A DNA stretch of 42,400 nt from a bacterium BMS3Bbin03 (GTDB lineage Bacteria; Zhuqueibacterota; JdFR-76; BMS3Abin05): the NCBI GenBank assembly GCA_002898015.1, contig BDTM01000035.1:1-42400 (forward strand). Direction: 5' to 3'. How positions within the stretch are numbered: the stretch's first letter is position 1; each line of letters begins with the position of its first letter. Under the pieces are notes generated by a model that was not told the DNA's origin, did not search any database, and saw only the letters and a list, made by a program, of their open reading frames with translations. The translations under genes were made by a program, and so were the position numbers. Of this stretch, positions 9,459 to 18,838 are shown one piece after another.

Positions 9459-10176
9459 TCGGGCGTTTATTCCGGGTGCAATCACTATCGGTAATATTTA
9501 CTGCGGTTTTTTATCGATTGTGTATTCCATGGAAGGAAATTTTGTCGTAGCATCCTGGTTGATTGTTCTTGCGGCAGTTTTTGATGCACTCGATGGATCT
9601 GTAGCCCGTCTGACGAAAAGTTACAGCAAATTAGGAATTGAATTGGACTCTTTGTCGGATGTGGTTTCATTCGGAGTGGCTCCGTCCATTTTGTTGTATT
9701 CGGTCTATTTCAACCGCATCAACAACATCGGTGTGCTTATCAGTTTCGTGCCGTTATTTTTTGGGGCAATTCGCCTGGCTCGTTTCAACACAAATCAGGA
9801 TTCTTTTGAGAAGAAGGAATACACGGGGCTTCCGATTCCGACACAGGCCGTGGCGATCGCATCGTTTGTGGTTTTTACGCACCATTTTTGGGGCGGGCTC
9901 CATTTTACAAAATTATTAGCGCCGATGGTTATTTTTCTTGGAATACTAATGATCAGTAATGTTGAATATGACACATTTCCAAAATTCAATCTGAAGAGGG
10001 GCTGGAAAAATGACATAAAATTATTTTTCTTTATTGTGTTTTCTCTTGGATTTATGCTGTTCCCCAGCGAGGCCATTTTTCCGATTGCCGTTTTCTTTAT
10101 TTTGCACGGCGTGGCACGCTCGGTATTGCACACGCTGAAACATGCGGATGATATTCTGGATGTGACGGATTATTAA
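9433..10176 (+). CDS. pssA: CDP-diacylglycerol-serine O-phosphatidyltransferase
   Basis: A 247-residue integral membrane enzyme with the CDP-alcohol phosphotransferase signature D-x2-DG-x2-AR-x8-G-x3-D-x3-D, seen in FDALDGSVARLTKSYSKLG and continuing to LDSLSD. It makes phosphatidylserine from CDP-diacylglycerol and serine, the substrate for the adjacent psd product. I chose the TTG at 9433 because a near-perfect site, AAAGGAGGTGA at 9414-9424, lies eight bases upstream. The longer GTG start at 9421 would fall inside that site. The start lies within the 3' end of psd, which implies translational coupling. Confidence 0.92.
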   Translation: MAKLNLNINRAFIPGAITIGNIYCGFLSIVYSMEGNFVVASWLIVLAAVFDALDGSVARLTKSYSKLGIELDSLSDVVSFGVAPSILLYSVYFNRINNIGVLISFVPLFFGAIRLARFNTNQDSFEKKEYTGLPIPTQAVAIASFVVFTHHFWGGLHFTKLLAPMVIFLGILMISNVEYDTFPKFNLKRGWKNDIKLFFFIVFSLGFMLFPSEAIFPIAVFFILHGVARSVLHTLKHADDILDVTDY

Positions 10177-10193
10177 AAGAAGGTTTTGTCTCC

Positions 10194-10472
10194 ATGATTC
10201 GAGCAAAAGTGTATGTGTATTTAAAAAAAGACATTCTCGATCCGCAGGGGAAAGCCGTCAAACACATTATAGGGAACATGGGATTTCACCGGATTCAGGA
10301 TGTGCGCGTGGGAAAATACACAGTACTCACTTTTGATGATTCTGTTTCGGAGGAAGAAGCCAGACAGCAAACCAATGAAATCTGCCGGAAACTCTTAGCC
10401 AATCCGGTCATTGAAGAGTATCATTTTGAGTTAGAGACCCTTCCGTTAGGAGCCCCTGCCGGCGATGGCTAA
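10194..10472 (+). CDS. purS: Phosphoribosylformylglycinamidine synthase subunit PurS
   Basis: A 92-residue protein with the PurS layout: an initial strand ([20 protein letters not shown]), the central [13 protein letters not shown] and a C-terminal helix followed by NPVIEEY. PurS bridges PurQ and small PurL in the three-part FGAM synthase found outside the gamma-proteobacteria. AAGAAGG lies upstream of the ATG, and the 3' end overlaps purQ by eight bases. The small purL that this complex needs is not in the window. Confidence 0.93.
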   Translation: MIRAKVYVYLKKDILDPQGKAVKHIIGNMGFHRIQDVRVGKYTVLTFDDSVSEEEARQQTNEICRKLLANPVIEEYHFELETLPLGAPAGDG

Positions 10473-11175
10473 CCGTCGAAAAATGAGATTTGGAATTGTG
10501 GTGTTTCCCGGTTCCAATTGTGACCGTGATGTGTACAATAGTGTGACCCGAATCCTGAATCAGGAAGCCGTCTATCTCTGGCACAAAGACCATGACCTGA
10601 ATCACTGTGATGCGGTTGTACTGCCGGGCGGCTTTTCCTACGGCGACTATTTGCGCACGGGCGCCATTGCGCGCTTCTCGCCGATCGTGCAGGAAATTAT
10701 CGATTATGCCGAGAAAGGCGGGCGTGTGCTGGGAATTTGCAACGGATTTCAAGTCCTGCTTGAAATCGGACTCCTCCCCGGGGCGATGCTCAGAAACAAA
10801 TCACTCCATTTTATCTGTAAATTTGTTCACGTCCGGGTTGAAAATTCGGACACGCTTTTTACATCTGCCTGCAGAAAAAAGGAAGTTTTAAAAATTCCTA
10901 TTGCTCACAACGAAGGGAATTATTATATTGATTCTGAAGGATTAAAGGCGCTGGAAGGGAACAATCAGGTTGTCTTTCGATACGCTTCCCCGGAAGGGCA
11001 GATTACGGAAGCGCACAATCCAAACGGTTCTTTGAATCACATCGCCGGAATTGTAAATAGGCGGGGAAATGTATTGGGACTGATGCCTCATCCCGAGCGG
11101 GCGTCGGAAGCGCTGTTGGGTTCTGAAGACGGGAAGAAAATTTTTCGCTCGATGGTTCAAGCGTTTTTGGATTGA
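10465..11175 (+). CDS. purQ: Phosphoribosylformylglycinamidine synthase subunit PurQ (glutaminase)
   Basis: A 236-residue class I glutamine amidotransferase. The catalytic triad is visible: Cys92 in GICNGFQ, and His209 with Glu211 in [18 protein letters not shown] and [21 protein letters not shown] are typical of PurQ. It releases ammonia from glutamine for FGAM synthesis on PurL. It starts inside purS, with TTAGGAG upstream; an alternative in-frame ATG at 10483 lacks a ribosome binding site. It is the last gene of the cluster, and a repeat element begins nine bases after its stop codon. Confidence 0.95.
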   Translation: MANRRKMRFGIVVFPGSNCDRDVYNSVTRILNQEAVYLWHKDHDLNHCDAVVLPGGFSYGDYLRTGAIARFSPIVQEIIDYAEKGGRVLGICNGFQVLLEIGLLPGAMLRNKSLHFICKFVHVRVENSDTLFTSACRKKEVLKIPIAHNEGNYYIDSEGLKALEGNNQVVFRYASPEGQITEAHNPNGSLNHIAGIVNRRGNVLGLMPHPERASEALLGSEDGKKIFRSMVQAFLD

Positions 11176-11183
11176 TATTCATT

Positions 11184-11400
11184 CGAAAGGTGCGTACTTT
11201 TTTTTTACCAAAAGGGATGTCATTATTTATTGAATTCAAAACTCACGCCCTGGTTGGTATAAAAACCAGCGTTGGTCAATGGGACTTCCCCCTCTCTTTT
11301 GCAAAGAGAGTGGGAATTGAGGGGGTGAGTTTGAAGGATAACAACAAACTAATAATAGGCTAAATCCACCGTAATAGATTGAAAAAGTACGCACCTTTCG
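11184..11400. mobile_element. MITE-like element with perfect 19-bp terminal inverted repeats
   Basis: CGAAAGGTGCGTACTTTTT at 11184-11202 is repeated exactly in reverse complement at 11382-11400, bounding 217 bases. A second, imperfect inverted pair lies inside it (about 11235-11250 and 11321-11335, TTCAAA-ACTCAC type), plus small hairpins such as CTCTCTTTTGCAAAGAGAG. No real coding frame or transposase is present, and I see no clear target-site duplication. It fills the gap between purQ and the DUF4321 gene. It could be a non-autonomous mobile element or a large structured RNA or terminator. Confidence 0.6.
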
Positions 11401-11476
11401 GAAGAACCTGGATTAATTTCCTGTAAATAGTCCGGATCTTTCGGGTCTGTAAACTGTTCAATGATTAAGGAGAGAC

Positions 11477-11755
11477 ATGGTGTCGGCCGCCTCATCTCGA
11501 AAGAAGTCGCTGTGGTATTTATTTCTGGTGCTGTTTTTAGGTGCGTTAATTGGTTCCGCTTTGGGTGAAGTAATTGGTCTGGTTTTACCCCAAGGTGTGG
11601 TGCGGGAATTTTTCCTGCGATCCGTCACGGGGGGTGTTTCACCGTTTACCCTAAATGCATCTTTATTTACGGTGACGCTTGGTTTTACATTTAAATTGAA
11701 TGTGATCGGCATTATCGGCGTGGCCATTGCAGGGTACATTTTACGCTGGTACTAA
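11477..11755 (+). CDS. DUF4321-like small membrane protein
   Basis: A 92-residue protein with two predicted membrane helices (about residues 12-35 and 68-90) separated by a loop reading LPQGVVREFFLRSVTGGVSPF. This two-helix layout with GxxIGSALGE in the first helix and a C-terminal LNVIGIIGVAIAGYILRWY resembles the DUF4321 family, whose function is unknown. The start has AAGGAGA nine bases upstream. It is followed by the Tat genes in the same direction, so a link to membrane biogenesis is possible but unproven. Confidence 0.7.
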   Translation: MVSAASSRKKSLWYLFLVLFLGALIGSALGEVIGLVLPQGVVREFFLRSVTGGVSPFTLNASLFTVTLGFTFKLNVIGIIGVAIAGYILRWY

Positions 11756-11841
11756 ATTCATTATTGGCGCCGGGATTCAGGAGAATCGCCTGATTCAGAC
11801 GATTGATATTTGGGTTTGAATTTGAGAAAGAAGGTGATCAG

Positions 11842-12207
11842 ATGTTTGGATCGATTGGTCCGACGGAATTATTAGTCATTTTTCTCATTGTTTTGCTCGT
11901 GTTTGGGGCTGACCGGCTTCCGGAGTTGGCCCGCGGATTGGGAAAGGGGATACGCGAATTTAAAAAGGCGACGGATGAGGTAAAAGATGAATTAATAGGT
12001 CCCCAGAGAGAAATCTTTTCAGATTTGAAGCACGATTTGGAAAGTGAACATGAATCTGCCCGAAAATTGATTGAGGAGGAGTATCCTGAAAATCTTGAAG
12101 AAAAAAGCGGCAGTGAGGCGGATGAAAAGAAAGAGACACTTTCGGGTGAAACAGACAAACAACCCCTAAATAATGAAGATCAAAATCCATCAAAGCTTGC
12201 GGGATAA
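11842..12207 (+). CDS. Twin-arginine translocase TatA/TatB-family protein, long acidic tail
   Basis: From ATG 11842 (preceded by GAAGGTGA) the 121-residue protein has the Tat layout: short N-terminus, one membrane helix ([13 protein letters not shown]), hinge [21 protein letters not shown], then an amphipathic helix and a long charged, mostly acidic tail. The RLPELAR hinge leans towards TatB, but the GxxIREFKKA helix is TatA-like, so I leave it as TatA/B. These proteins help move folded proteins bearing RR signal peptides across the inner membrane. Another TatA homologue follows after 15 bases; no tatC is visible here. Two RR-motif proteins are encoded at 23334-25825. Confidence 0.88.
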   Translation: MFGSIGPTELLVIFLIVLLVFGADRLPELARGLGKGIREFKKATDEVKDELIGPQREIFSDLKHDLESEHESARKLIEEEYPENLEEKSGSEADEKKETLSGETDKQPLNNEDQNPSKLAG

Positions 12208-12222
12208 GCTGGGAGGTTTAAC

Positions 12223-12408
12223 ATGTTTAGTACAATGGGACCCACAGAATGGCTCATCATTTTTTTAATCATTTTGCTTGTATTCGGCGGATCGAAACTG
12301 CCGGGTCTTGCAAAAGGGCTCGGACAGGGATTTCGTGAGTTCAAAAAAGCAGTACACGGAGAGGATGAGGAGACTCAAAACAAAGAAATTCCGGAAGAAA
12401 AAAAATGA
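12223..12408 (+). CDS. tatA: Twin-arginine translocase subunit TatA
   Basis: A 61-residue protein with one membrane helix (WLIIFLIILLVFG), the hinge GSKLPGLAKGLG and the amphipathic FREFKKAVHG segment, ending in a short acidic tail. This is the minimal TatA form, which oligomerises to make the export pore. GGGAGG lies nine bases upstream of the ATG. Its helix and hinge closely match the preceding gene, so the pair looks like an old tandem duplication that has diverged in tail length. Confidence 0.92.
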   Translation: MFSTMGPTEWLIIFLIILLVFGGSKLPGLAKGLGQGFREFKKAVHGEDEETQNKEIPEEKK

Positions 12409-12474
12409 TGAATCTTAAAACTGTTTTTTATTGTTTCAACTTCAACGGATTGAATGAAATATTAAGGTAGGTGT

Positions 12475-13905
12475 GTGGCACTGATAGATTCTGATTATTT
12501 CGGCATTCGGGACAAGATCTTTTCGGGAGAGATTACCGTACCGGAAATCACCGAAGCCTGTCTTGCTGAAATTGAGGCTGAAAAAGATTTAAATGCGTTT
12601 ATTTCTGTTTTTCCGGAACATGCACTGAAACGGGCGAAACAGGTGGATCAAAAAATCCGCAGCGGTCACGCCGGGAAATTGGCCGGGATGGTGGTTGGGA
12701 TCAAAGACAATCTCAATCTGAAGGGGTACCGGACCACCTGCGGGTCGCACATTTTGGACAATTTTATCTCGTCGTATGATGCCACGGTTGTCCGCCGGCT
12801 TCTTGAAGAAGATGCCGTGATTATCGGGAAAACCAATATGGACGAATTCGCCATGGGCTCGTCAAATGAGACATCCTATTTTGGCCGGGTTAAAAATTAC
12901 CACGATTCAGAAAGGATTCCCGGCGGCTCTTCCGGCGGCTCGGCCACGGCTGTGGCGGCGAATATGGTGATGGCGGCCCTGGGTTCCGACACGGGGGGTT
13001 CCATTCGGCAGCCGGCCGCTTTGTGCGGGGTGGTGGGTCTGAAACCGACCTACGGCCGTGTGTCCCGGTTCGGGCTGGTCGCTTTTGCGTCATCGCTCGA
13101 TCAGATTGGACCGCTTTCAAAGAGTATAAAAGATGCCGCTTTGCTTTTGAATGTCATTTCAGGATATGATCCGAACGACTCGACTTCAGTTAAACAGCCG
13201 GTGCCGGATTTTACGGAAGATCTGAAAAAGAGTGTGAAGGGTCTCAAAATAGGTTGCCCCAAGGAGTACCTGGGAGAAGGTCTGGATCCGGAAGTCAGAA
13301 AGGCGATTGAAAACGCTCTGAAATTATTGGAAAATGAAGGGGCAATTGTTGAGGAAATTTCTCTTCCGCATACCGAATACGCCATTGCTGCGTATTACAT
13401 CCTTGCCACGGCGGAAGCGTCTTCGAACCTGGCGCGTTACGACGGTGCACGGTACGGATTCAGGAGCAGCGGCATCCGTAATTTAGAAGAAATGTACACT
13501 AAATCCCGCAGTGCGGGGTTCGGAGACGAAGTGAAGCGGCGAATCATGCTGGGCACTTACGTTTTGTCGGCCGGCTACTACGAAGCATATTATCGAAAAG
13601 CACAGAAAGTTCGAACGCTGATCAAACAGGATTTTGAAGACGCCTTTAAAAAATATGATGTGATTGTGACGCCGACGTCGCCCACAACGGCCTTTAAACT
13701 GGGCGAAAAAATGGATGATCCTTTGCAGATGTACTTATCGGATATTTACACCATTTCGGCAAATCTGGCGGGAATTGCCGGCCTGTCGCTGCCCTGCGGA
13801 AAGGACTCCGGAGGTCTTCCGATTGGGATGCAAATTCTTGGAAAGCCGTTTGATGAAAAAACCGTGCTTCGTACCGGCCAGTCACTCGAAGATGCGCTAA
13901 AATAG
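12475..13905 (+). CDS. gatA: Aspartyl/glutamyl-tRNA amidotransferase subunit A
   Basis: A 476-residue amidase with GTG start (AAGGTAGG upstream). The Ser-cisSer-Lys catalytic set is visible as Lys77 (GIKDNLN), Ser152 (GGSSGGS) and Ser176 ([15 protein letters not shown]), matching the spacing in characterised GatA proteins. [20 protein letters not shown] is also typical. It deaminates glutamine and supplies ammonia to convert misacylated Glu-tRNA(Gln) and Asp-tRNA(Asn). GatB and GatC, needed for activity, are not nearby; gatA stands alone between Tat and heptose genes. Confidence 0.95.
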   Translation: MALIDSDYFGIRDKIFSGEITVPEITEACLAEIEAEKDLNAFISVFPEHALKRAKQVDQKIRSGHAGKLAGMVVGIKDNLNLKGYRTTCGSHILDNFISSYDATVVRRLLEEDAVIIGKTNMDEFAMGSSNETSYFGRVKNYHDSERIPGGSSGGSATAVAANMVMAALGSDTGGSIRQPAALCGVVGLKPTYGRVSRFGLVAFASSLDQIGPLSKSIKDAALLLNVISGYDPNDSTSVKQPVPDFTEDLKKSVKGLKIGCPKEYLGEGLDPEVRKAIENALKLLENEGAIVEEISLPHTEYAIAAYYILATAEASSNLARYDGARYGFRSSGIRNLEEMYTKSRSAGFGDEVKRRIMLGTYVLSAGYYEAYYRKAQKVRTLIKQDFEDAFKKYDVIVTPTSPTTAFKLGEKMDDPLQMYLSDIYTISANLAGIAGLSLPCGKDSGGLPIGMQILGKPFDEKTVLRTGQSLEDALK

Positions 13906-14016
13906 GCGGCGCTAAAAAAATGGCGGCTTATTCTGTGCCGCGTACCGGATGGGTGCGTGGCATATTTTATGTTAAAAAAGAGCGGCACAGACGGTTCAAA
14001 TTTGAATAAGAAAAAA

Positions 14017-15012
14017 ATGGTCGATATTCCCAGAAAAAAATTAGAGAAATTGTTTCAAAATTTTCTGACAAAGAAGATTCTTGTGCTCGGCGATTTAATG
14101 CTGGATCGCTATTTGTGGGGAGTGGTGAGTCGAATTTCCCCCGAGGCGCCTGTGCCTGTGGTGGAAATTGAGCGGGAATTTGCCCGGTTGGGCGGCGCGG
14201 CAAATGTCGGAAACAATATCAAATCCCTTGGAGGCACGCCCTATCTGGTGGGAATTATCGGGAATGACAATTCGGGAAACGAAATCCTGTCGATCATGAA
14301 TCAGAGTGGTCTTCCGGCTGATGGTATTGTTCGGGATGAAAGCAGGCCAACCACCGTAAAAACACGCGTGATTGCCCATCATCAGCACGTGGTGCGCACC
14401 GACCGGGAAAGCCGGTCTCCCATTTCGAAGTCTGTGTCGAATCATCTTAAGGATACATTGATCACACTCATTCCTAAAATGGATGCCGTCATCATCGAAG
14501 ATTACAACAAAGGACTCATTGTGGCGGATTTGATCTCTTTCGCCATTCATACCGCCCGTCACTTTGATACACCCATAATGGTCGATCCCAAGTTTGATCA
14601 TTTTTTTGCATACAAAAACGTAGACGTGTTTAAGCCCAATCGAAAAGAGACGGAAGAGGCTCTTGGGATGCGTCTGGATAGTTCGCAAAAAGTCGAGGAA
14701 GCCGGAAAAATTCTGTTTGAACGGTTGGAACCGGGCTGTTTGATGATTACGCTTGGCGAAGAAGGGATGGCCGTGTTTGACAAACCCGACCACGTCATTT
14801 ATGTGCCCACCCATGCCCGAAAAGTGCGGGATGTTTCCGGGGCGGGAGACACGGTGGTCAGCAGTTTGTCGATGGCTCTGGTGTCGGGGGCGGACTTTTT
14901 GGAAGCGGCTTCGTTTGCCAATCGGGCGGCGGGTTTGGTGTGTGAAGAAGTGGGCATTGTGCCTGTTAACCGGGAGCGGTTATTCCAGACGTATATTTCA
15001 GAAGGGCATTAG
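14017..15012 (+). CDS. rfaE1: D-glycero-beta-D-manno-heptose-7-phosphate kinase (RfaE1/HldE N-domain type)
   Basis: A PfkB/ribokinase-family sugar kinase of 331 residues from ATG 14017. ILVLGDLMLDRYLWGVVSRI and the following SPEAPVPVVE, then GGAANVGNN, are diagnostic of HldE kinase domains. VSGAGDTVVSSLS carries the catalytic Asp and anion hole. It phosphorylates heptose-7-phosphate at C1 on the way to ADP-heptose for LPS inner core, a Gram-negative marker. The start is uncertain: in-frame GTG 13957 and ATG 13969 would add an unaligned extension, and no start has a strong ribosome binding site. The partner domain follows as a separate gene one base after the stop. Confidence 0.9.
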   Translation: MVDIPRKKLEKLFQNFLTKKILVLGDLMLDRYLWGVVSRISPEAPVPVVEIEREFARLGGAANVGNNIKSLGGTPYLVGIIGNDNSGNEILSIMNQSGLPADGIVRDESRPTTVKTRVIAHHQHVVRTDRESRSPISKSVSNHLKDTLITLIPKMDAVIIEDYNKGLIVADLISFAIHTARHFDTPIMVDPKFDHFFAYKNVDVFKPNRKETEEALGMRLDSSQKVEEAGKILFERLEPGCLMITLGEEGMAVFDKPDHVIYVPTHARKVRDVSGAGDTVVSSLSMALVSGADFLEAASFANRAAGLVCEEVGIVPVNRERLFQTYISEGH

Positions 15013-15013
15013 C

Positions 15014-15508
15014 GTGGGAAGAATTGTCTCCCGGGAAGAGATTGTGCGTTTGCGGAATGAATTGCGGGATCAGGGGAAGCTGCTTGTTTTCACAAACGGC
15101 ATTTTTGATCTTCTGCACCGGGGACATCTTGATCTGCTCAATCGGGCGAAAAATCTTGGGGATGTGCTTGTGGTTGGCCTCAACTCGGATGCTTCGGCAC
15201 GGCGAAATAAAGGGCAGAAGCGTCCCATTATTTCGCAAGACGACCGCGCCTTTATGCTGTGTCATTTGATTCCGGTGGATTATGTGCTTATTTTTGAAGA
15301 AGATACGCCCTACGAGTGCATTAAAGAAATAAAACCGGATGTGCTGGTGAAAGGAGCGGATTATGCCGTTCATCAAATTGTGGGATCCGATATTGTTTTA
15401 GGCTACGGCGGGAAAGTGGTTCCGGTACCTCTGGCCCGGGGGAAATCATCCACACAGATTATTAATTCTATTGTAGAAAAATTTGTTTTGAACCTAAATA
15501 AATCTTGA
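15014..15508 (+). CDS. rfaE2: D-glycero-beta-D-manno-heptose 1-phosphate adenylyltransferase (RfaE2/HldE C-domain type)
   Basis: The gene starts at GTG 15014 just after the rfaE1 stop, with AAGGG upstream, and encodes 164 residues. A longer frame overlapping rfaE1 is not credible. VFTNGIFDLLHRGHLDLL carries the HxGH nucleotidyltransferase motif and the conserved TNG-FD-LH; GLNSDASARRNKG and the C-terminal GKSST are also characteristic. It transfers AMP to heptose 1-phosphate. In E. coli kinase and transferase are fused as HldE; here they are split but adjacent. The stop codon TGA lies inside the -35 box of the next promoter. Confidence 0.93.
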   Translation: MGRIVSREEIVRLRNELRDQGKLLVFTNGIFDLLHRGHLDLLNRAKNLGDVLVVGLNSDASARRNKGQKRPIISQDDRAFMLCHLIPVDYVLIFEEDTPYECIKEIKPDVLVKGADYAVHQIVGSDIVLGYGGKVVPVPLARGKSSTQIINSIVEKFVLNLNKS

Positions 15509-15533
15509 CATTTAAGATAAAATTCATTATAAT
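15505..15533 (+). promoter_or_regulatory. Perfect consensus sigma70 promoter for the glycolytic operon
   Basis: TTGACA (15505-15510), a 17-base spacer and TATAAT (15528-15533) match the sigma70 consensus at all 12 positions. The -35 box contains the rfaE2 stop codon. Transcription should begin near 15540, giving a leader of about 50 bases before pfkA. Strong constitutive expression of the lower glycolysis genes is the natural inference. Confidence 0.85.
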
Positions 15534-15591
15534 CGAGTTTATATTTGTTTTTTATTAATTTCAGTAGTAATTTCAAAAGGTCTGGCGGTAT

Positions 15592-16551
15592 ATGAAAAAA
15601 ATTGGCGTGCTTACCAGCGGTGGTGATTGTTCCGGAATGAATGCCGCGATTCGATCCGTGGTGCGGACGGCCCTCTCAAAAGGGCTGGAAGTGTACGGCA
15701 TTCGGCAGGGTTTCATCGGGCTGCTGGATGGTCTGATCAAACCCATGGATTCACGGTCGGTGAGCGGCATTGTTCAAAGAGCGGGGACGATTCTTCATAC
15801 GGCGAGGTGCGAAGAATTTAAATTCGACAGGGGGCAGGAGCAGGCGGTTAAAACGATTCAGGATTTCGGTCTGGATGGGCTTGTCGTGATCGGCGGCAAC
15901 GGAACGATGGCCGGCGCGCTTGCACTCCACAATAAAGGTGTTCCGGTTGTGGGCATTCCCGGAAGTATCGATAACGATCTTTATGGTACGGACATGAGTG
16001 TGGGTGCGGATACGGCTTTAAATACGACGGTATCGATGATTGATATTATTCGGGACACGGCCTCCTCGCATGACCGTGCCTTTATAATTGAAGTGATGGG
16101 GCGGGATTCAGGTTATCTGGCTCTGGTTTCTGCGGTGGCCAGCGGTGCCGAAGCGGCTATTATTCCCGAGGTGCCTTTCGATCTCGATGCCATTGCCACC
16201 CATTTATTTGAGCGATACAAGGCGGGGAAAACAAATAGTATCGTGATTGTGGCTGAAGGCGCTTCCAGTGCTTACACAATCGAGCGGAAGTTGAAAAACA
16301 AGATCGGATACGAAACACGGATTTCGGTTTTGGGTCACATCCAGCGCGGCGGCGCTACAACGGTTTTTGATCGCCTTATGGCAAGCAAGTTCGGTCATAA
16401 TGCGGTTGAAGGCTTGTTGCACGGCAAATTCGGCGTGATGACGGCATTGCACAACAGTCAATATATGTATGTTGCTTTGGAAGACACGGTTTTAAAAAAG
16501 AAGAAGATTAACTCAAAACTACTGGATTTGGCCGTTGATTTGAGCAGTTAG
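15592..16551 (+). CDS. pfkA: 6-phosphofructokinase (PfkA family, probably ATP-dependent)
   Basis: A 319-residue protein aligned without gaps to E. coli PfkA numbering at the key motifs: GVLTSGGDCSGMN at the start, GGNGT (residues 101-105), GSIDND (124-129, catalytic Asp127) and EVMGRDSGYLA. Gly104 and Gly124 are the residues expected for ATP use; PPi-dependent enzymes usually have Asp and Lys there. Oddly, residue 103, normally the Mg-ATP aspartate in GGDG, is Asn. The N-terminal loop is GGDCSGMN rather than the usual GGDAPGMN. It phosphorylates fructose 6-phosphate and heads the glycolytic gene cluster behind the consensus promoter. Confidence 0.92.
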   Translation: MKKIGVLTSGGDCSGMNAAIRSVVRTALSKGLEVYGIRQGFIGLLDGLIKPMDSRSVSGIVQRAGTILHTARCEEFKFDRGQEQAVKTIQDFGLDGLVVIGGNGTMAGALALHNKGVPVVGIPGSIDNDLYGTDMSVGADTALNTTVSMIDIIRDTASSHDRAFIIEVMGRDSGYLALVSAVASGAEAAIIPEVPFDLDAIATHLFERYKAGKTNSIVIVAEGASSAYTIERKLKNKIGYETRISVLGHIQRGGATTVFDRLMASKFGHNAVEGLLHGKFGVMTALHNSQYMYVALEDTVLKKKKINSKLLDLAVDLSS

Positions 16552-16595
16552 TTTCGCGAAAATGAATGAAACCGGAATGGCTTTTTATAAAGTAA

Positions 16596-17606
<1,011 letters not shown>

Positions 17607-17631
17607 AGCCTCAGAGCGGAAGGAGGATCGG

Positions 17632-18831
17632 ATGAATAAACTATCTATTCGCGATCTGGCGCTAAGCCATAAACGTGTCTTAATGCGGGTGGATTTTAAT
17701 GTACCTCTGGATGATCAGGGGCATATTACAGACGATATGCGCATTCGGAAGGCTTTGCCGTCGATCCGGTACGCCGTTGAACACGGCGCCATGGTGATTT
17801 TGATGTCGCACCTGGGGCGCCCAAAGGGCAAGGTGATTCCTTCCATGACTTTGAAACCGGTTGCCGGCCGCCTGGGAGAACTCTTGGGAAAACCCGTCCG
17901 GTTTATCGGGGATTGTATTGGTGAAGACGTTAAGGCGGAAATTGCTCAGTTAAAACCGGGCGATGTTCTGCTTCTGGAGAATTTGCGGTTTCATGCGGAA
18001 GAGGAAAAAAATGATCCGGAATTTGCAAAACAACTGGCGGCTCTCGGTGACGTCTTTGTGAATGATGCATTCGGAACGGCCCATCGGGCGCATGCCTCTA
18101 CCGAAGGGGTCACCCATTTTATTTCGCCCTGTGCAGCGGGATTTTTAATGGAAAAGGAAATCGAGTATTTATCCAAAGCCATTGAATCTCCGGTGAGGCC
18201 TTTTGTGGCGATTATCGGCGGTGCGAAAATATCGGGCAAAATTGATGTCATTCAGAATCTTCTGGATAAAGTAGATGCACTGCTCATTGGCGGGGGGATG
18301 GCATTTACATTCTATAAAGCTCAGGGTCTTGAAATCGGCAGGTCTATTTTGGAAGCCGATAAAATTGATCTGGCGAAAGAAATACTGGCCAAAGTCGAAG
18401 CGAAGAAACTGGATTTTCTTTTACCGGTCGATGTGGTGACGGCTGACAAAATTGATCCGTCTGCAAAGACAGCGGTTGTTTCCCGGGACCGGATTCCTGC
18501 AGATGCGGTTGGTGTGGATGTGGGACCCGCCACTGTGAAATTGTTTTCCGGGAAGATAATTTCCGCCAAAACAGTTGTTTGGAACGGCCCGATGGGTATT
18601 TTTGAAATGGCTCCCTTTGCAAAAGGAACTTTTGCGATTGCGGATGCACTGGTTCAAGCCACAGAGAGGGGCGCCACAACGATTGTCGGCGGCGGCGATT
18701 CTGCAGCCGCCGTGAGCAAAGCCGGTCTGGAAAATAAGATTACGCACATTTCAACAGGGGGCGGTGCTTCATTGGAACTCTTGAGCGGATACAAATTACC
18801 CGGGCTTGAAGCCCTAACCGATAAGGAATAG
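17632..18831 (+). CDS. pgk: Phosphoglycerate kinase
   Basis: A 399-residue protein with [10 protein letters not shown] at the N-terminus, HLGRPKG, and the nucleotide-binding [13 protein letters not shown] near the C-terminus, plus the NGPMGIFE loop. Its length is standard for bacterial PGK. It makes ATP from 1,3-bisphosphoglycerate, the product of the upstream gap gene. GGAGGA lies a few bases upstream of the ATG. The stop codon is seven bases before tpiA. Confidence 0.97.
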   Translation: MNKLSIRDLALSHKRVLMRVDFNVPLDDQGHITDDMRIRKALPSIRYAVEHGAMVILMSHLGRPKGKVIPSMTLKPVAGRLGELLGKPVRFIGDCIGEDVKAEIAQLKPGDVLLLENLRFHAEEEKNDPEFAKQLAALGDVFVNDAFGTAHRAHASTEGVTHFISPCAAGFLMEKEIEYLSKAIESPVRPFVAIIGGAKISGKIDVIQNLLDKVDALLIGGGMAFTFYKAQGLEIGRSILEADKIDLAKEILAKVEAKKLDFLLPVDVVTADKIDPSAKTAVVSRDRIPADAVGVDVGPATVKLFSGKIISAKTVVWNGPMGIFEMAPFAKGTFAIADALVQATERGATTIVGGGDSAAAVSKAGLENKITHISTGGGASLELLSGYKLPGLEALTDKE

Positions 18832-18838
18832 AGTTAAA

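Noticed and set aside
11172..11363. 63-residue plus-strand ORF after purQ
   Set aside because: It lies inside the inverted-repeat element and has no family resemblance or ribosome binding site.
14753..15013. Longer N-terminal extension of rfaE2
   Set aside because: It overlaps rfaE1 out of frame; the GTG at 15014 has a ribosome binding site and the family starts at this point.
15592..16551. PPi-dependent phosphofructokinase
   Set aside because: Residues 104 and 124 are both Gly, as in ATP-dependent enzymes; PPi types normally have Asp and Lys.
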